NCBI GenBank assembly: GCA_002425185.1
Contig: DILT01000002.1
Coordinates: forward strand, 1 to 14,572
Direction of reading: 5' to 3'
Source of the DNA: Flammeovirgaceae bacterium UBA5585
GTDB taxonomy: Bacteria; Bacteroidota; Bacteroidia; Cytophagales; Cyclobacteriaceae
Length of the DNA: 14,572 nt
Shown here: in pieces, positions 14,349 through 14,572 of the stretch
Numbering within the stretch: position 1 is the first letter of the stretch
Layout: every line of letters starts with the position of its first letter
Position numbers and translations under genes: made by a program
Notes under the pieces: model-generated
What the model saw: the letters and a program-made list of their open reading frames with translations, nothing else
What the model was told of the DNA's origin: nothing
Database searches by the model: none

Positions 14349-14382
14349 AAGACCTCATCTTCCTGTAAGGTGAGGTCTTTTT
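14349..14382 (+). terminator. Rho-independent terminator after tRNA-Pro
   Basis: AAGACCTCATCTT (14349-14361) pairs with AAGGTGAGGTCTT (14367-14379) over 13 bp with one G-T pair and a 5-nt loop, followed by a T run ending at 14382. It starts two bases after the tRNA. Confidence 0.9.
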
Positions 14383-14387
14383 CATCT

Positions 14388-14572
14388 ATGCCTTATTACG
14401 TTTATATACTGCATAGCGCTTCTATTAATCGATTTTACACCGGCCATACGCAAGACATCGAAAATCGTTTACGCGAACACAATGCAGGTGAAACAGCCTC
14501 CTTACGAAAAGGTATTCCCTGGGTAATCGTTTGGCAACGAAAGCTTGAGTCCAGGGCGGAAGCCATGGCGCT
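14388..14572 (+). CDS. GIY-YIG nuclease-domain protein (partial, cut by window end)
   Basis: The first 61 residues of a small GIY-YIG family protein are present, and the reading frame is still open at the last base. The signature appears as YVYIL (residues 4-8, the GIY strand) and YTGHT (17-21, the YIG strand), followed by NRLREHNAG with the expected Arg and His. The later segments IPWVIVW and ESRAEAMA also match the roughly 90-residue single-domain group (UrbS/UPF0213-like). The family is related to endonuclease domains, but the function of these stand-alone proteins is not established. The catalytic Glu expected near the C-terminus lies at or beyond the window edge. The ATG follows the terminator T-run of tRNA-Pro by 5 nt, so no separate promoter fits in between. 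Confidence 0.85.
   Translation, partial: MPYYVYILHSASINRFYTGHTQDIENRLREHNAGETASLRKGIPWVIVWQRKLESRAEAMA

Overview
The window looks like ordinary chromosomal DNA from a member of the Bacteroidota, most likely Cytophagales (inference). The signs are: perfect TAnnTTTG-type -7 promoter boxes in front of tRNA genes, a lipoprotein version of an Omp85 barrel (TamL type), a fused E1 alpha/beta 2-oxoacid dehydrogenase, and BatB/BatC proteins with the phylum's typical sequence. I see no integrase, transposase, CRISPR array, phage gene or insertion sequence.

Layout. Positions 1-334 hold no gene but several palindromes, one of them a terminator-like hairpin. A small heat-shock protein (hsp20, minus) and a fused 2-oxoacid dehydrogenase E1 (plus) diverge from a shared intergenic region that carries a near-palindromic putative operator. 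The E1 gene converges on tamL, and their stop codons overlap. tamL diverges from a SpoU/TrmH-family RNA methyltransferase with only 13 bp between the start codons. From 6282 to 13896 everything is on the minus strand. In transcription order the genes are batB-batC (4-bp overlap), a thiolase, a secreted MORN-repeat protein, purC, a STAS-domain protein, a strong terminator, and then rnz overlapping a queuosine-precursor transporter gene. At the right end, on the plus strand, are tRNA-Ser(GCT), tRNA-Arg(TCT) and tRNA-Pro(TGG), with recognisable promoters and terminators, and a GIY-YIG protein gene cut by the window end.

How the genes relate. Most are housekeeping: central carbon and fatty-acid metabolism (E1, thiolase), purine synthesis (purC), envelope biogenesis (TamL), protein quality control (Hsp20) and aerotolerance-type Bat proteins. 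There is a loose RNA theme: RNase Z, a tRNA-modification precursor transporter, an RNA methyltransferase and three tRNA genes. I did not find a convincing new multi-gene system. The points most worth a second look are local. Two genes (rnz and the GIY-YIG gene) start directly after terminator hairpins with no room for a promoter. Two start codons lie 13 bp apart in divergent genes, one of them a forced TTG. There is a candidate operator upstream of hsp20, an A-C mismatch in the tRNA-Pro acceptor stem, and a batB-batC pair with no batA, batD or batE beside it.
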